Assembly (NCBI GenBank): GCA_937891215.1
Contig: CALAEU010000251.1
Span: 1 to 23,540 of the forward strand
Direction: 5' to 3'
Source: an uncultured Clostridia bacterium
Lineage (GTDB): Bacteria > Bacillota_A > Clostridia > Oscillospirales > Acutalibacteraceae
Length of the DNA: 23,540 bases
Below are positions 14,817 to 23,504 of this stretch, piece by piece. The notes under the pieces were generated by a model that worked only from the letters and a program-made list of their open reading frames with translations, was not told the DNA's origin and did not search any database. The position numbers were made by a program, and so were the translations under genes. Within the stretch, counting starts at the first letter, position 1; the number at the start of each line of letters is the position of its first letter.

Positions 14817-16700
14817 ATGCAAGAATTTTTTAAAGCTTTTGTTGCATTTGTGGAGGTTATTCTTTGTATAACAGGGCTTCGTCCTGTTGAAAATGTTGCA
14901 AATTACAGTAACGCAAAATATGTTCCGCAAGAAGTTACTTCGCCTATGGCTATTGTAGAAAACGGAAAGAGTGATTTTGTTATTGTGACAAATGATAATC
15001 CTGATGCTACAATAATTACTGCATCAAAAGAAATGCAGAGTTATATTGAAAAAATAAGCGGTGCAAAGCTAAGTATTATTACAGAAAGCAACTACAAATC
15101 AGAGCAAAAGGCAATAATTATCGGTGAAACTGAAATTGAAAATGGTATTATAGAAATCGACCGTAAAAATATTAAAAAAGACGGATTTTTGATATATTCA
15201 AATGGCGATAAATTATTAATTTCAGGCGCTGAAAGCCGAGGCACCCTTTATGGTGTCTACACATTTTTAGAAGAACATCTTGGTGTAAGATGGTTTACAC
15301 CTACACTTGAAGTTGTACCTGAAAATAAAGATATTATAATTGATGCAAAAATCAATCGTTTAGTTGAGCCTTCTTTCATAATTCGCCGTAACGATGCTAT
15401 CGGTACAAACGATGCTTACAGAGCAAGGACTAAAATGAATGTTTCTTTCTGGGAAGAAGCAACTGACTACGGTGGTGCTTTAACCTATGTTTTATGGGAT
15501 GTTACTTTAGATAAATTAGTTCCTGACGACCTTATAACAGAACATCCTGACTATTTTGCTACTACAGCTGAGGGCACAAAAACTCGTGACCATGTGTGTC
15601 TGTCTAACCCTGAAGTGTTAGAAGTTGCGGTTAAAAATGCCCGTAAAGCAATTCTCGAAAACGAAACAAATGCAAAATATATTCACATAGGTCAGAAAGA
15701 CAATACAAACTATTGTCGATGTGAAAATTGTGAAGCTCTTTATGAAAAATATGGTAGCGTTTCAGCTCCTACCATTCTTTTCACAAATGCATTTGCAGAT
15801 GCACTTGATGATGAATTCCCTGACTTTATGTTCACTTTTTATGCTTATAACGAAACAGATAAACCACCAACAGATTTAAGTCTTAAATGCAATAAAAATG
15901 TTGCACCTGTACTCTGCGGACTTCACAAGGCTTGCAGAAGTCACCCTTTAACAGAATGTGGTGCGCAGGATGGTAACGAAACATTTTATAATCTTTTTGG
16001 CGATAATGAGCCTGTAATTGCAGAAGATTTTAAAAACTGGGTAAAGGTTGCAGATACTACATATATTTACGATTACACAATTAACTTTATAAATACAGCA
16101 CAGTTTTTCTCTAACTTTGAAACTATGCAGAGCACAATGCAATATATGCACGACATTGGTATAACAGGTTATATTTATAACTGTGGAGATAATCATATTG
16201 CGGCATTCAATGAATTGCGAGACTATCTCCTCTGTAAATTACAGTGGGATGTAAATTGCGATGTTGAATATCATATGATGGATTTTATAAAGGCTTATTA
16301 TGGAGAAGAAGCCGCACCATATATAAAAGAAATTTTAGATATTCAGACTGCACAGACAAGAGCTTCTGCTCATGCATTTGATTTTGATTGGCATTATCAG
16401 GCAGGGTTTTATCCATTAGGCAAGGTAGAAGAACTCGATGAATTGTGGGAAAAGGCTTTGACTGCCGATATTACCGAAGAGCAACTTTTCAATGTTGAAA
16501 CTGCTTCTTTGAGTTGGGAATATTTTAAAGCAAATCAGTTTTTAGGTAAATATTCAATTTTAAATGTTGTAAGACATAAACGCATAGAAGACCTTTATGA
16601 CGATTTATTGGCACACGGAATTGATGAGGTTTCAGGCTTTCAGAAAATTCCACCAAAAGAAGAAATAAACTTTTTTGAAAGACCTTTTAATTGGGGTTAA
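14817..16700 (+). CDS. DUF4838 glycosidase-like protein (alpha-glucuronidase-type N-terminal domain)
   Basis: 627 residues. A hydrophobic N-terminus (residues 4-20) may be an uncleaved anchor or poor signal. Residues 50-175 form the alpha/beta domain found ahead of GH20 and GH67 barrels (ATIITASKEMQSYIEKISGAKL... SRGTLYGVYTFLEEHLGVRWFTP). The barrel that follows has YIHIGQKDNTNYCRCENCEALYEKYG (288-312), whose C-x-C-x2-C cluster is typical of DUF4838 (PF16126). Family members are predicted glycosidases with no firmly known substrate. The start is the ATG with AAGGAG eight bases upstream, not the GTG three codons earlier that overlaps the same site. It lies 17 bases after the S41-like gene and 43 before the propeller fusion, clearly one transcript. 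Confidence 0.8.
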   Translation: MQEFFKAFVAFVEVILCITGLRPVENVANYSNAKYVPQEVTSPMAIVENGKSDFVIVTNDNPDATIITASKEMQSYIEKISGAKLSIITESNYKSEQKAIIIGETEIENGIIEIDRKNIKKDGFLIYSNGDKLLISGAESRGTLYGVYTFLEEHLGVRWFTPTLEVVPENKDIIIDAKINRLVEPSFIIRRNDAIGTNDAYRARTKMNVSFWEEATDYGGALTYVLWDVTLDKLVPDDLITEHPDYFATTAEGTKTRDHVCLSNPEVLEVAVKNARKAILENETNAKYIHIGQKDNTNYCRCENCEALYEKYGSVSAPTILFTNAFADALDDEFPDFMFTFYAYNETDKPPTDLSLKCNKNVAPVLCGLHKACRSHPLTECGAQDGNETFYNLFGDNEPVIAEDFKNWVKVADTTYIYDYTINFINTAQFFSNFETMQSTMQYMHDIGITGYIYNCGDNHIAAFNELRDYLLCKLQWDVNCDVEYHMMDFIKAYYGEEAAPYIKEILDIQTAQTRASAHAFDFDWHYQAGFYPLGKVEELDELWEKALTADITEEQLFNVETASLSWEYFKANQFLGKYSILNVVRHKRIEDLYDDLLAHGIDEVSGFQKIPPKEEINFFERPFNWG

Positions 16701-16743
16701 GTTATGTTTAAATCTTTTTATAAAAAATTTCAGGAGCGTTGTT

Positions 16744-18912
16744 ATGGAAAAATATACTCTTAATTTTGGCAAGTTCAAGCAATACGACAAAAAATTCATT
16801 ACAGAAATTGATGGTAGTAGTGTTACTTCTGTTGCATTTTCAGGTGAAACACTTTATATTGCTACAACTGAAAACACTTTTGAATACAGTGAAGGCAATT
16901 TAAAGAAACTTTCATTTAAGGCAGAAAAATTATTTTCACAGAACGGTAAACTTTACGCTTCACAGGGTAAAGTTTTTGCAGAAATTAAAAACGGTAAAGC
17001 AAAGAAACAGGCAGAATTCGAGAGTTCTGTTGTAGATGTTTCTATAGGTCTTGACGGCTCATTCTGGCTTATTACTGAAGATACACTTTACCTTAAAGAT
17101 GGTAGTGAATTTAAAGAAATAGTAGACCTTCCGTCAGAAGTAGTTACACTTGCGGCACTTGACAACAAGGCAAAATATGCTGAAACTGTTTATGTTGGTT
17201 CAACTGTAGAAGGACTTTTATCTATGAAAGGTAAGCGTCGCCACTGGGCAGAACTTCTTCCTGAAAATACAGGGGTTATGTCAAGAAAAATTAACTGCCT
17301 TAAAATAGATGCACTCGGTCATTTGTGGGTTGGTACAGATGATGGTCTTAATATTTACGATGGCAGAAATTACTGGTTTAAAGGTGACGATTTCTACTCA
17401 ATTCCAAGTGGTTCTTTTAACGATATGTATTTTGCAAAAGATGGCAAAAAATATTTTGCTACAAATACAGGCGTTGTAACTCTTATTGAGGGTAAAATTT
17501 CTTATTTCTCTTATGGTGCATGGCTTATGCACCCGACTGTTACAAAAATTGCAGTTTCAGAGAGCGGTACAATTGCGGCGGTTACTCCAAGAGGCATAAG
17601 TGTTATTACTTCACAATATATGACACTCGGAGAAAAGGCAAAGTATTTTGACGAGTTTTCTGTTAAGTACAACACAAGAAATGAAGGCTACCATGTTGAC
17701 AGAATTTTAAGAAAATATGGTGATTTAGAATCAGGCTGGCTTCCTAACTCTGATAATGACGGACTTTTCACAGGTCTTTACTGTGCAAGTCAGTGTTTCC
17801 GTTATGCTGCAACCGGTGACGAAAAGGCAAAGGCAAATGCTAAAAGAGCAGTTGAAGCAATGATTAAACTCACAGAAATTACAGGTAAATCTGGCTTTAC
17901 TGCAAGAGCGACAAGATATAAAGACGATGAGTATTTTGGAACTGGTAACAGAGAAGAATGGCACGTTTGCAAAGATAACCCTGACTGCGAATGGTTAGGT
18001 GAAACTTCAAGTGACGAAATGACAGGTCACTACTTCGCTTATGGTATTTATTTTGATTTAGTGGCAGATAAAAAAGAAAAGAAGAAAATTGCAGAAGTTG
18101 TAAAGAAAATTACAGACCATATTATAGAAAACAACTTCCACCTTTGCGATGTTGACGGTGTACCTACTACATGGGCAAACTGGGAGCCGGACCTTCTTAA
18201 TAATGACGACCGTTGGTATTTTGAAAAGGGTACAAACTCTCTTGAAATTCTTTCATTCTTAAAAACTACATATCATGTAACAGGTGATGAAAAATACAAC
18301 AAAGTATTTGATATGCTTATTTCTAAACATCACTATGCTATGAACTGTATGCAATACAAATGTGAAGATGCTCACATAGCCCACATTGACGACCAACTCG
18401 ATTTTACAAACATTTACCCACTTATTGTTTATACAGACAGTGAAGCACAAAAAGAGATTTTCAAAATGGGGCTTACTCACCATTTCGAATATGAAAGAAT
18501 TGAGCGTTCACCATTTTTCAATATAGTTTATGGTGCTCTTACAAATCGTCCTTGTGATATTGAAAATGCGGCAAAATCACTTTCAGAAATGAATCTTGAC
18601 CTCATTGTGTGGCCAACTTACAACAGTTACAGAAAAGATATTGAAATAGATTATGCTCCTGAAGAATTGGGTTGTGCTCCACAATTAAAAGAGCCGGTTG
18701 AGTATTCTTCAAGAGTATTAATGAACTATGACGGTAACCAATTTGTTTGCGATTCAGGTGTTGAAGAATTTGTAAGCATCAATACTAAAAACGCAAACAG
18801 AGCAGCGGCATTACCTTGCACATCAGGTGCAAACGGTATGAGAACCGCAATGCCATATATCTACCTTCTTCCTTACTGGATGGGTAGATACTATGGACTT
18901 TTAGGTGATTAA
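16744..18912 (+). CDS. Fusion of a beta-propeller and an alpha-helical glycosidase-like barrel
   Basis: 722 residues, no signal peptide. Residues 20-295 are blade-like repeats; LKIDALGHLWVGTDDGLNIYDG (186-207) and SFNDMYFAKDGKKYFATNTGVVTL (224-247) match the two-component-regulator propeller repeat. From about 310 to the end the protein is helical and rich in Trp, Tyr and acidic residues (SDNDGLFTGLYCASQCFRYAATGD..., CEWLGETSSDEMTGHYFAYG, DGVPTTWANWEPD), the look of an (alpha/alpha)6 barrel of glycoside hydrolases or polysaccharide lyases. I cannot name the family. In known proteins this propeller is part of membrane sensors; joined to a barrel and apparently cytoplasmic it is odd. The start is set by CAGGAGCG before the ATG at 16744. 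Last gene of the bioY operon. Confidence 0.72.
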   Translation: MEKYTLNFGKFKQYDKKFITEIDGSSVTSVAFSGETLYIATTENTFEYSEGNLKKLSFKAEKLFSQNGKLYASQGKVFAEIKNGKAKKQAEFESSVVDVSIGLDGSFWLITEDTLYLKDGSEFKEIVDLPSEVVTLAALDNKAKYAETVYVGSTVEGLLSMKGKRRHWAELLPENTGVMSRKINCLKIDALGHLWVGTDDGLNIYDGRNYWFKGDDFYSIPSGSFNDMYFAKDGKKYFATNTGVVTLIEGKISYFSYGAWLMHPTVTKIAVSESGTIAAVTPRGISVITSQYMTLGEKAKYFDEFSVKYNTRNEGYHVDRILRKYGDLESGWLPNSDNDGLFTGLYCASQCFRYAATGDEKAKANAKRAVEAMIKLTEITGKSGFTARATRYKDDEYFGTGNREEWHVCKDNPDCEWLGETSSDEMTGHYFAYGIYFDLVADKKEKKKIAEVVKKITDHIIENNFHLCDVDGVPTTWANWEPDLLNNDDRWYFEKGTNSLEILSFLKTTYHVTGDEKYNKVFDMLISKHHYAMNCMQYKCEDAHIAHIDDQLDFTNIYPLIVYTDSEAQKEIFKMGLTHHFEYERIERSPFFNIVYGALTNRPCDIENAAKSLSEMNLDLIVWPTYNSYRKDIEIDYAPEELGCAPQLKEPVEYSSRVLMNYDGNQFVCDSGVEEFVSINTKNANRAAALPCTSGANGMRTAMPYIYLLPYWMGRYYGLLGD

Positions 18913-18956
18913 CCACAATAAAAAGACCAGTCCTACGGGACTGGCTTTTTTTGTGG
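18913..18956 (+). terminator. Terminator of the bioY-to-propeller operon
   Basis: The stem CCAGTCC (18927-18933) with GGACTGG (18938-18944) and loop TACG is followed by CTTTTTTTG. An outer CCACAA/TTGTGG pair makes it usable in both directions. Confidence 0.92.
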
Positions 18957-18960
18957 AACT

Positions 18961-19085
18961 AAGGTTGCCTGATGGCATTATATCAGCAAATCAATTTATG
19001 TGAAACAATTTATGCGTTTACGCAATTTATGGCGTATGCCAAATCATTGAGTAGCGAAATGCGGTGGGTGTTATCTTTTATCTGT
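18961..19085. repeat. Structured intergenic element with three CAATTTATG repeats
   Basis: CAATTTATG occurs at 18992-19000, 19006-19014 and 19023-19031, each next to a short dyad (GCGTTTACGC; GGCGTATGCC), and a CTGAT/ATCAG hairpin sits at the left end. The stretch has no plausible gene and looks like a member of a dispersed clostridial spacer family; that is inference. It occupies the first part of the 327-base gap before the next gene. Confidence 0.45.
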
Positions 19086-19090
19086 TAAAC

Positions 19091-19134
19091 CGAGTTATAA
19101 TCTGTTTTTTTAAAACTTTTTCGGGTTATAACCG
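19091..19134. promoter_or_regulatory. Pair of GTTATAA dyads upstream of the glycosidase operon
   Basis: GGTTATAACC (19124-19133) is a perfect 10-bp palindrome and CGAGTTATAATC (19091-19102) is an imperfect copy 33 bases upstream. They lie 40-80 bases ahead of the promoter at 19174 and could be activator or repressor sites. No matching regulator is known to me. Confidence 0.3.
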
Positions 19135-19173
19135 CAAAACTTTTTTCATAGCAATAATAAAATAATTATTCAG

Positions 19174-19202
19174 TTGCAAATGCTCGGAGTATATCCTATA
19201 AT
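19174..19202 (+). promoter_or_regulatory. Promoter of the second glycosidase operon
   Basis: TTGCAA at 19174-19179, a 17-base spacer and a perfect TATAAT at 19197-19202, with a start near 19209. This excludes the longer frame from 19174 and supports the ATG at 19240. Confidence 0.75.
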
Positions 19203-19239
19203 AAAATCGATAAATTCAACACAAAACGGAGATGTTTTT

Positions 19240-21183
19240 ATGTTAAGAAAAAGACAAGTACACCTTGATTTTCATACAAGTGAATTTGTACCGGTTGGTG
19301 ACAAGTTCAGCAAAGAGCAGTTTCAGCGTGCTTTAAAGGCAGGTCATATTGGTTCTAGTACTGTATTTTCAAAATGCCATCACGGTTGGTCTTATCATCC
19401 GACTGAAGCGAATGAAATGCATCCGACTTTAAAATTTGATTTATTGGGTGCACAACTTGAAGCCTGTAAAGAAATAAATGTCAAAGCACCTGTTTATATT
19501 TCTGCAGGGTTTGATGAAAAAGATTTTTTAAGACACCCCGAGTGGCATGTGGTTGTGTCCCCTGATAAAGAAAGACAAAAGGAATACGAAAACGAAGTGC
19601 ATTTTCATCTTTTGTGCTTTAACACAGGGTATCTTAATGTTTTATGTAAGCAGATTGAAGAAGTAATGGTGAAATATAACCCTTGCGGTATATTCCTTGA
19701 TATTATTGCACCTAAAATCTGCTACTGTGAAAAATGCAAAAGTGATATGAAAGCACTCGGTTTAAATATTGAAAACGAAAAAGACAGGGAAGAATTTTCG
19801 CAGATTGTCTTCAATAAATATCTTGATGCTACTGAAAATGCTGTGAGAAAACATAGCACTACTGCAACTATTTTTCAGAATCAGGGACATATTCCAAAAG
19901 GCGATTATCGCTATATTGAGAAAAATACACATCTCGAACTTGAAAGTTTGCCAACAGGTGGTTGGGGTTACGATCATTTTCCACTTTCAGCGTCATATAC
20001 ACGAACACTCAAAGATGTTGAATTTCTAGGTATGACAGGTAAATTCCATCACTCCTGGGGTGAATTCGGCGGTTTCAAACACCCTAATGCTTTAATTTAC
20101 GAAGCAGCGTTAAGCATTATGAATGGTGCAGGGTGTTCTGTTGGTGACCAGATGCACCCATCAGGTGAAATGAATATGGCTACATATAATTTAATTGGTA
20201 AAGCGTATTCAATGGTAGAAGAAAAAGAACCCTGGTTAATAGATGCCAAAAACACGGCAGATATAGCAGTTTTAAGTGCAGAGTCAATTACAGGTGACCG
20301 CGATGTAAAAGCAGACACAGGCGCTAACAGAATGCTTTTAGAGGGTAATTATTTATATAATTTCATTGATGAAACAATGGATATTTCAAAATATAAATTG
20401 CTCGTTTTACCTGATGTTAAAGGTATTTCTGAAGAAATGATTGAAAAAGTAAAAACATTTTTAAATAATGGTGGTAAAGTAATCGCAAGTGGTGAAGCAA
20501 TAGTTAAAAATGACAAATTCGTACTTGATGTCGGTGCTGAATACTTGGGAAAAAATGAATTTTCGCCAACATATTTAATTCCGCATTATGACACTGTAAA
20601 TGGTGTTACAGAATATTTAATGCGTGCAAATTCTTATAAATTTGAAGTTAATAGTGGCGAAGTTGTTGCAAGTATGCAAAATCCATATTTCAACAGAACA
20701 CGTGAGCATTTCTGCTCCCACGCACACGCACCTAATAATCCTGAAGAAACATTCCCAGGTACAGTTATAAATAAAAATATCGCGTATATTGGTTGGGATA
20801 TTTTTTCTGCTTATGCAATTCACGGACACCTTTGTTTTAAAGAACTTTTTAAAGCAATTCTTGAAAAAATGCTCGGTGACGACAAAACTGTTTCTGTAAA
20901 CATTCCTGATAAAGCAGTTGTTACATACACTTATCAGGAAAAAGAGCAGAGAAATATGTTACACCTTTTATATGCTCATACAACTGTCCGCGGTGAAAAT
21001 ACAGAAGTAATTGAAGATACAGTTCCGCTTTATAATGTGAAGTGTTCCGTTAAATATAACAAAAATCCGAGAAAAGTAACGCTTCAACCACAAAATGAAG
21101 AAATACCATTTGAATTTATAAATGGAGCGGTAAAATTCACAGTTCCAGAAGTAGATATACACGCTATGGTGGTTATAGAATGA
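19240..21183 (+). CDS. Glycoside hydrolase-like protein (GHL6-type barrel, beta-galactosidase trimerisation-like domain)
   Basis: 647 residues, no signal peptide. The first 330 residues look like a clan-A TIM barrel: HLDFHTSE (8-15), GIFLDIIAPKICYCEKCKSDM (150-170) with Asp154, LELESLPTGGWGYDHFP (232-248), KFHHSWGEFGG (268-278) and GDQMHPSG (302-309). The DGIFFD...CYCxxC pattern resembles hypothetical glycosyl hydrolase 6 (PF14871). Residues 340-480 resemble the trimerisation/gatase-like domain of GH42 beta-galactosidases, followed by a beta domain. Candidate catalytic acids are Asp154, Glu233/Glu235 and Glu275. I chose the ATG at 19240 with CGGAGATG upstream. It starts an operon and overlaps the esterase gene by 4 bases (ATGA). 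The substrate is unknown; galactoside or fucoside are guesses. Confidence 0.78.
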   Translation: MLRKRQVHLDFHTSEFVPVGDKFSKEQFQRALKAGHIGSSTVFSKCHHGWSYHPTEANEMHPTLKFDLLGAQLEACKEINVKAPVYISAGFDEKDFLRHPEWHVVVSPDKERQKEYENEVHFHLLCFNTGYLNVLCKQIEEVMVKYNPCGIFLDIIAPKICYCEKCKSDMKALGLNIENEKDREEFSQIVFNKYLDATENAVRKHSTTATIFQNQGHIPKGDYRYIEKNTHLELESLPTGGWGYDHFPLSASYTRTLKDVEFLGMTGKFHHSWGEFGGFKHPNALIYEAALSIMNGAGCSVGDQMHPSGEMNMATYNLIGKAYSMVEEKEPWLIDAKNTADIAVLSAESITGDRDVKADTGANRMLLEGNYLYNFIDETMDISKYKLLVLPDVKGISEEMIEKVKTFLNNGGKVIASGEAIVKNDKFVLDVGAEYLGKNEFSPTYLIPHYDTVNGVTEYLMRANSYKFEVNSGEVVASMQNPYFNRTREHFCSHAHAPNNPEETFPGTVINKNIAYIGWDIFSAYAIHGHLCFKELFKAILEKMLGDDKTVSVNIPDKAVVTYTYQEKEQRNMLHLLYAHTTVRGENTEVIEDTVPLYNVKCSVKYNKNPRKVTLQPQNEEIPFEFINGAVKFTVPEVDIHAMVVIE

Positions 21184-21908
21184 AAATTTTATCAATAGGA
21201 AATAGTTTTTCAACTGATTCTCATAAGTATTTACATAGTATTGCGGAGCAGAATGGTGTTAGTTTAGAGTGTTATAACCTTTTTATCGGCGGTTGTTCAC
21301 TCGAAACACATTGGACAAATTATACAGAAAATAATGCATTTTATGATTTAGAAATCAACGGAAGCGAAGCGACAAGAAAAATCAGCATAAATGAAGCACT
21401 TTTAATGCAAAATTGGGATGTTATAACAGTTCAGCAGGCAAGTGCATACAGCGGTATTTTTGAAAGTTACTTGCCGTATTTAACAGATTTGGTGGCAGTT
21501 ATAAGAGAAAAAGTACCGACTGCAAAAATTTATTTTCACGAAATCTGGAGTTATGAAATCGGCTCACTTCACGAAGGATTTTTAAACTATAACAGTAATC
21601 AGAAAGAAATGTATTTACGCATTAAAGAATCAAGCAAAAAAGCAAGTGATTTGATAGATGCAGAAATCATTCCGACAGGTGATGTTGTTCAGTTCGTGAG
21701 AGAAAATATTCCTGAATTTGATTATGAAAATGGTGGTTTGTCACTTTGTCGCGACAGTTTTCATCTCTCTGAAGATTATGGCAGATTTTTAGCAGGTGCA
21801 GTCTGGTTTAAAAAACTAACTGGTAAAAATTTAAAAGAACAACCATTTTTAGATTTTGATTATGATATAATAAAGAAATTAATAAGAACAGTAAATGAAA
21901 AGGTGTAA
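21180..21908 (+). CDS. DUF4886 family SGNH-like esterase
   Basis: 242 residues, cytoplasmic. ILSIGNSFSTD holds the block I serine (Ser9), FIGGCSLETHW the glycine block, and CRDSFHLSEDYGRF the late Asp192/His195 pair of an SGNH hydrolase. This set with the GNSFS start is characteristic of DUF4886 (PF16227). Family members are found beside glycosidases in gut bacteria and are presumed carbohydrate esterases; no substrate is established to my knowledge. Its start codon overlaps the stop of the glycosidase gene, so the two products are made together. It is the second SGNH-type esterase in the window, after the secreted one at 1032-3263. Confidence 0.85.
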   Translation: MKILSIGNSFSTDSHKYLHSIAEQNGVSLECYNLFIGGCSLETHWTNYTENNAFYDLEINGSEATRKISINEALLMQNWDVITVQQASAYSGIFESYLPYLTDLVAVIREKVPTAKIYFHEIWSYEIGSLHEGFLNYNSNQKEMYLRIKESSKKASDLIDAEIIPTGDVVQFVRENIPEFDYENGGLSLCRDSFHLSEDYGRFLAGAVWFKKLTGKNLKEQPFLDFDYDIIKKLIRTVNEKV

Positions 21909-21910
21909 AA

Positions 21911-22648
21911 ATGAAAATAATTGCAAGTGATTACGATGGTACATTAAACCATGGCGGAATTGATGATAAAAAAAGAAACGCTATAAAAGAATGGCGTGAA
22001 AAGGGTAATAAGTTCGGAATTGTCAGTGGTAGAATAACAGATGACCTTTTAAGAATATATAAAAAGGACAAGTTAGAGTTAGATTTTTTACTCGCGTGTA
22101 ATGGTGCAGTAATTTTAACAACAGAAGGTAAAATTTTAAAAGAAGACCGCGTTGATGGAGATATTTTAAAACCGATTTTAGATTTTATTTTTTCTCTGGG
22201 TGCAGACTGGGCTGCAATTCAAAGTGACAGAAGCTACATAATTGATGAAAATGATAATGACAGATTGCCCGATGAGTTTACAAGAAAAACTTTACCCGAT
22301 TTAAAATATTTTAACCAGATAAGCACCATTTTAGAGGATGAAGAAGAGGCTCTTATGGTGACAAATGCTATTAAAGAACAATTCGGCGACAAATTAAACC
22401 CGTTACAAAATGGCAGATGTATTGATATTGTATCCGCGACTATGAACAAGGCAAAAGGTCTTTACGATTATTTAGAACTTGTCGGCGGTAAATATGAGGA
22501 TATGATAACCGTTGGCGACAACATAAACGACACTCACATGATTAAAGAATTCCGCTCTTACGCAATGGCAAACGGTGTACAGTCTATTAAAGATATTGCG
22601 GATTATGAAACAAACGGTATAATTGAACTAATTGAAAAAGAAATATAG
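21911..22648 (+). CDS. Cof-type HAD-superfamily phosphatase
   Basis: 245 residues. SDYDGTLNHGG gives the nucleophile Asp7 and the acid/base Asp9; FGIVSGR supplies motif II; ITVGDNINDTHMI, near residue 200, the metal-binding acidic motif. A cap of type IIB lies between, as in Cof proteins, which dephosphorylate sugar phosphates, pyridoxal phosphate or nucleotides. It starts two bases after the esterase gene, behind AAAAGGTG, and ends the operon. By position it may release free sugar or act on a phosphorylated breakdown product of the upstream enzymes; this is inference. Confidence 0.9.
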   Translation: MKIIASDYDGTLNHGGIDDKKRNAIKEWREKGNKFGIVSGRITDDLLRIYKKDKLELDFLLACNGAVILTTEGKILKEDRVDGDILKPILDFIFSLGADWAAIQSDRSYIIDENDNDRLPDEFTRKTLPDLKYFNQISTILEDEEEALMVTNAIKEQFGDKLNPLQNGRCIDIVSATMNKAKGLYDYLELVGGKYEDMITVGDNINDTHMIKEFRSYAMANGVQSIKDIADYETNGIIELIEKEI

Positions 22649-22687
22649 AAACAAACAGCAAGTGGTAGTCACTTGCTGTTTGTTTCT
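22647..22687. terminator. Bidirectional terminator made of coding ends
   Basis: An 18-bp perfect stem, AGAAACAAACAGCAAGTG (22647-22664) with its complement at 22670-22687, and a 5-base loop. The left arm begins in the HAD stop codon and the right arm encodes the last residues of the convergent PHP protein. T-rich sequence on either side lets it work both ways. Confidence 0.88.
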
Positions 22688-23469
22688 AATATAAATTTAT
22701 TATCCTCTTTTAAATCCAATAAATCAACTATATTGAGAAAATTTTGTTTTGCAGTTTTTAATGCTTCTGTTTTATGAGCATCGCTACCAAAATAGAACTT
22801 GCAACCACATTCCTTTGCAATAAAAAATGGTCTTAAAAGAGTTTCTTTTTCTTCTTCTGAAGTAAAAATACTTTTCATATTAAGCTCTATTCCAACACCT
22901 TTTTTCGCACATTCAGAAAAAATATTGTATAAATCGTTGTTCTTTAAAAGTGAAACGGCTTTTGCGTGATTAGCTTTAAAAATGTGGGTTCCAGTCAGGT
23001 GTGAAACACCAATTTTGTGCCATGGCAAATCCTTTTTTAAAAGTTCTTCAAATCGTTTTAACCAAAGCTCAGCGGCTTCTTCAGGTATCTGGGGTCTTTT
23101 CTTTACTGTGTACCCCTCAAGATGCAAGTGGGTTGTAGAAACAGTAATAAAGTCAAAGAAATCAATATGCTCATCGCTTACGCCTAAAGTGAAATTATAG
23201 TCCATTTCTGCTTCTGCACCAAAGAGAAAATTAACATTTTCGTCTTGTGGTAGTGGCAAAACCTTTGTTATAAAGCTGAATCGTTGTTCAGGGTGCCATT
23301 CACCAACACTTTTTACACTTTCGTCCCACAAATGATTTGTAAGACAAATTGATTTAAAATTGTTTTCTTTTGCGTAATTTAAAATTGTTTCGGGTGTCTG
23401 ATTTTCATCGTGACAGCAGGGCGAAATTGTCGAGTGAATGTGAAAATCGTGGTCAACTATATATCTCAT
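22669..23469 (-). CDS. PHP-domain phosphoesterase (histidinol-phosphatase-like)
   Basis: 266 residues, cytoplasmic. The metal ligands of the PHP fold are visible: HDFHIHST (His10, His12), LTNHLW, the THLHLEGY histidines, GVSHLTGTH and finally YFGSDAHK. This fits the HisK-type or polymerase-like PHP family that hydrolyses phosphate esters. No histidine biosynthesis gene is nearby, so a role in histidine synthesis is doubtful; family members also act on nucleotides or sugar phosphates. A strong AAGGAGATG ribosome binding site precedes the ATG. It faces the HAD gene and shares its terminator. A TATAAT lies at 23499-23494, close to the palindrome at 23505. Confidence 0.88.
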   Translation of the reverse strand: MRYIVDHDFHIHSTISPCCHDENQTPETILNYAKENNFKSICLTNHLWDESVKSVGEWHPEQRFSFITKVLPLPQDENVNFLFGAEAEMDYNFTLGVSDEHIDFFDFITVSTTHLHLEGYTVKKRPQIPEEAAELWLKRFEELLKKDLPWHKIGVSHLTGTHIFKANHAKAVSLLKNNDLYNIFSECAKKGVGIELNMKSIFTSEEEKETLLRPFFIAKECGCKFYFGSDAHKTEALKTAKQNFLNIVDLLDLKEDNKFILETNSK

Positions 23470-23504
23470 AGTATCATCTCCTTTTTTATAACGATTATAG
23501 TTAG

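Noticed and set aside
16704..16763. A 19-codon open frame beginning MFKSFYKKF, between the DUF4838 gene and the propeller fusion
   Set aside because: It has no good ribosome binding site and runs into the start of the propeller gene; more likely the spacer that carries that gene's own AGGAG site.
18957..19239. Riboswitch or T-box leader for the glycosidase operon
   Set aside because: The structured part lies upstream of the promoter at 19174-19202, so it would not be in the mRNA, and no antiterminator/terminator pair follows.
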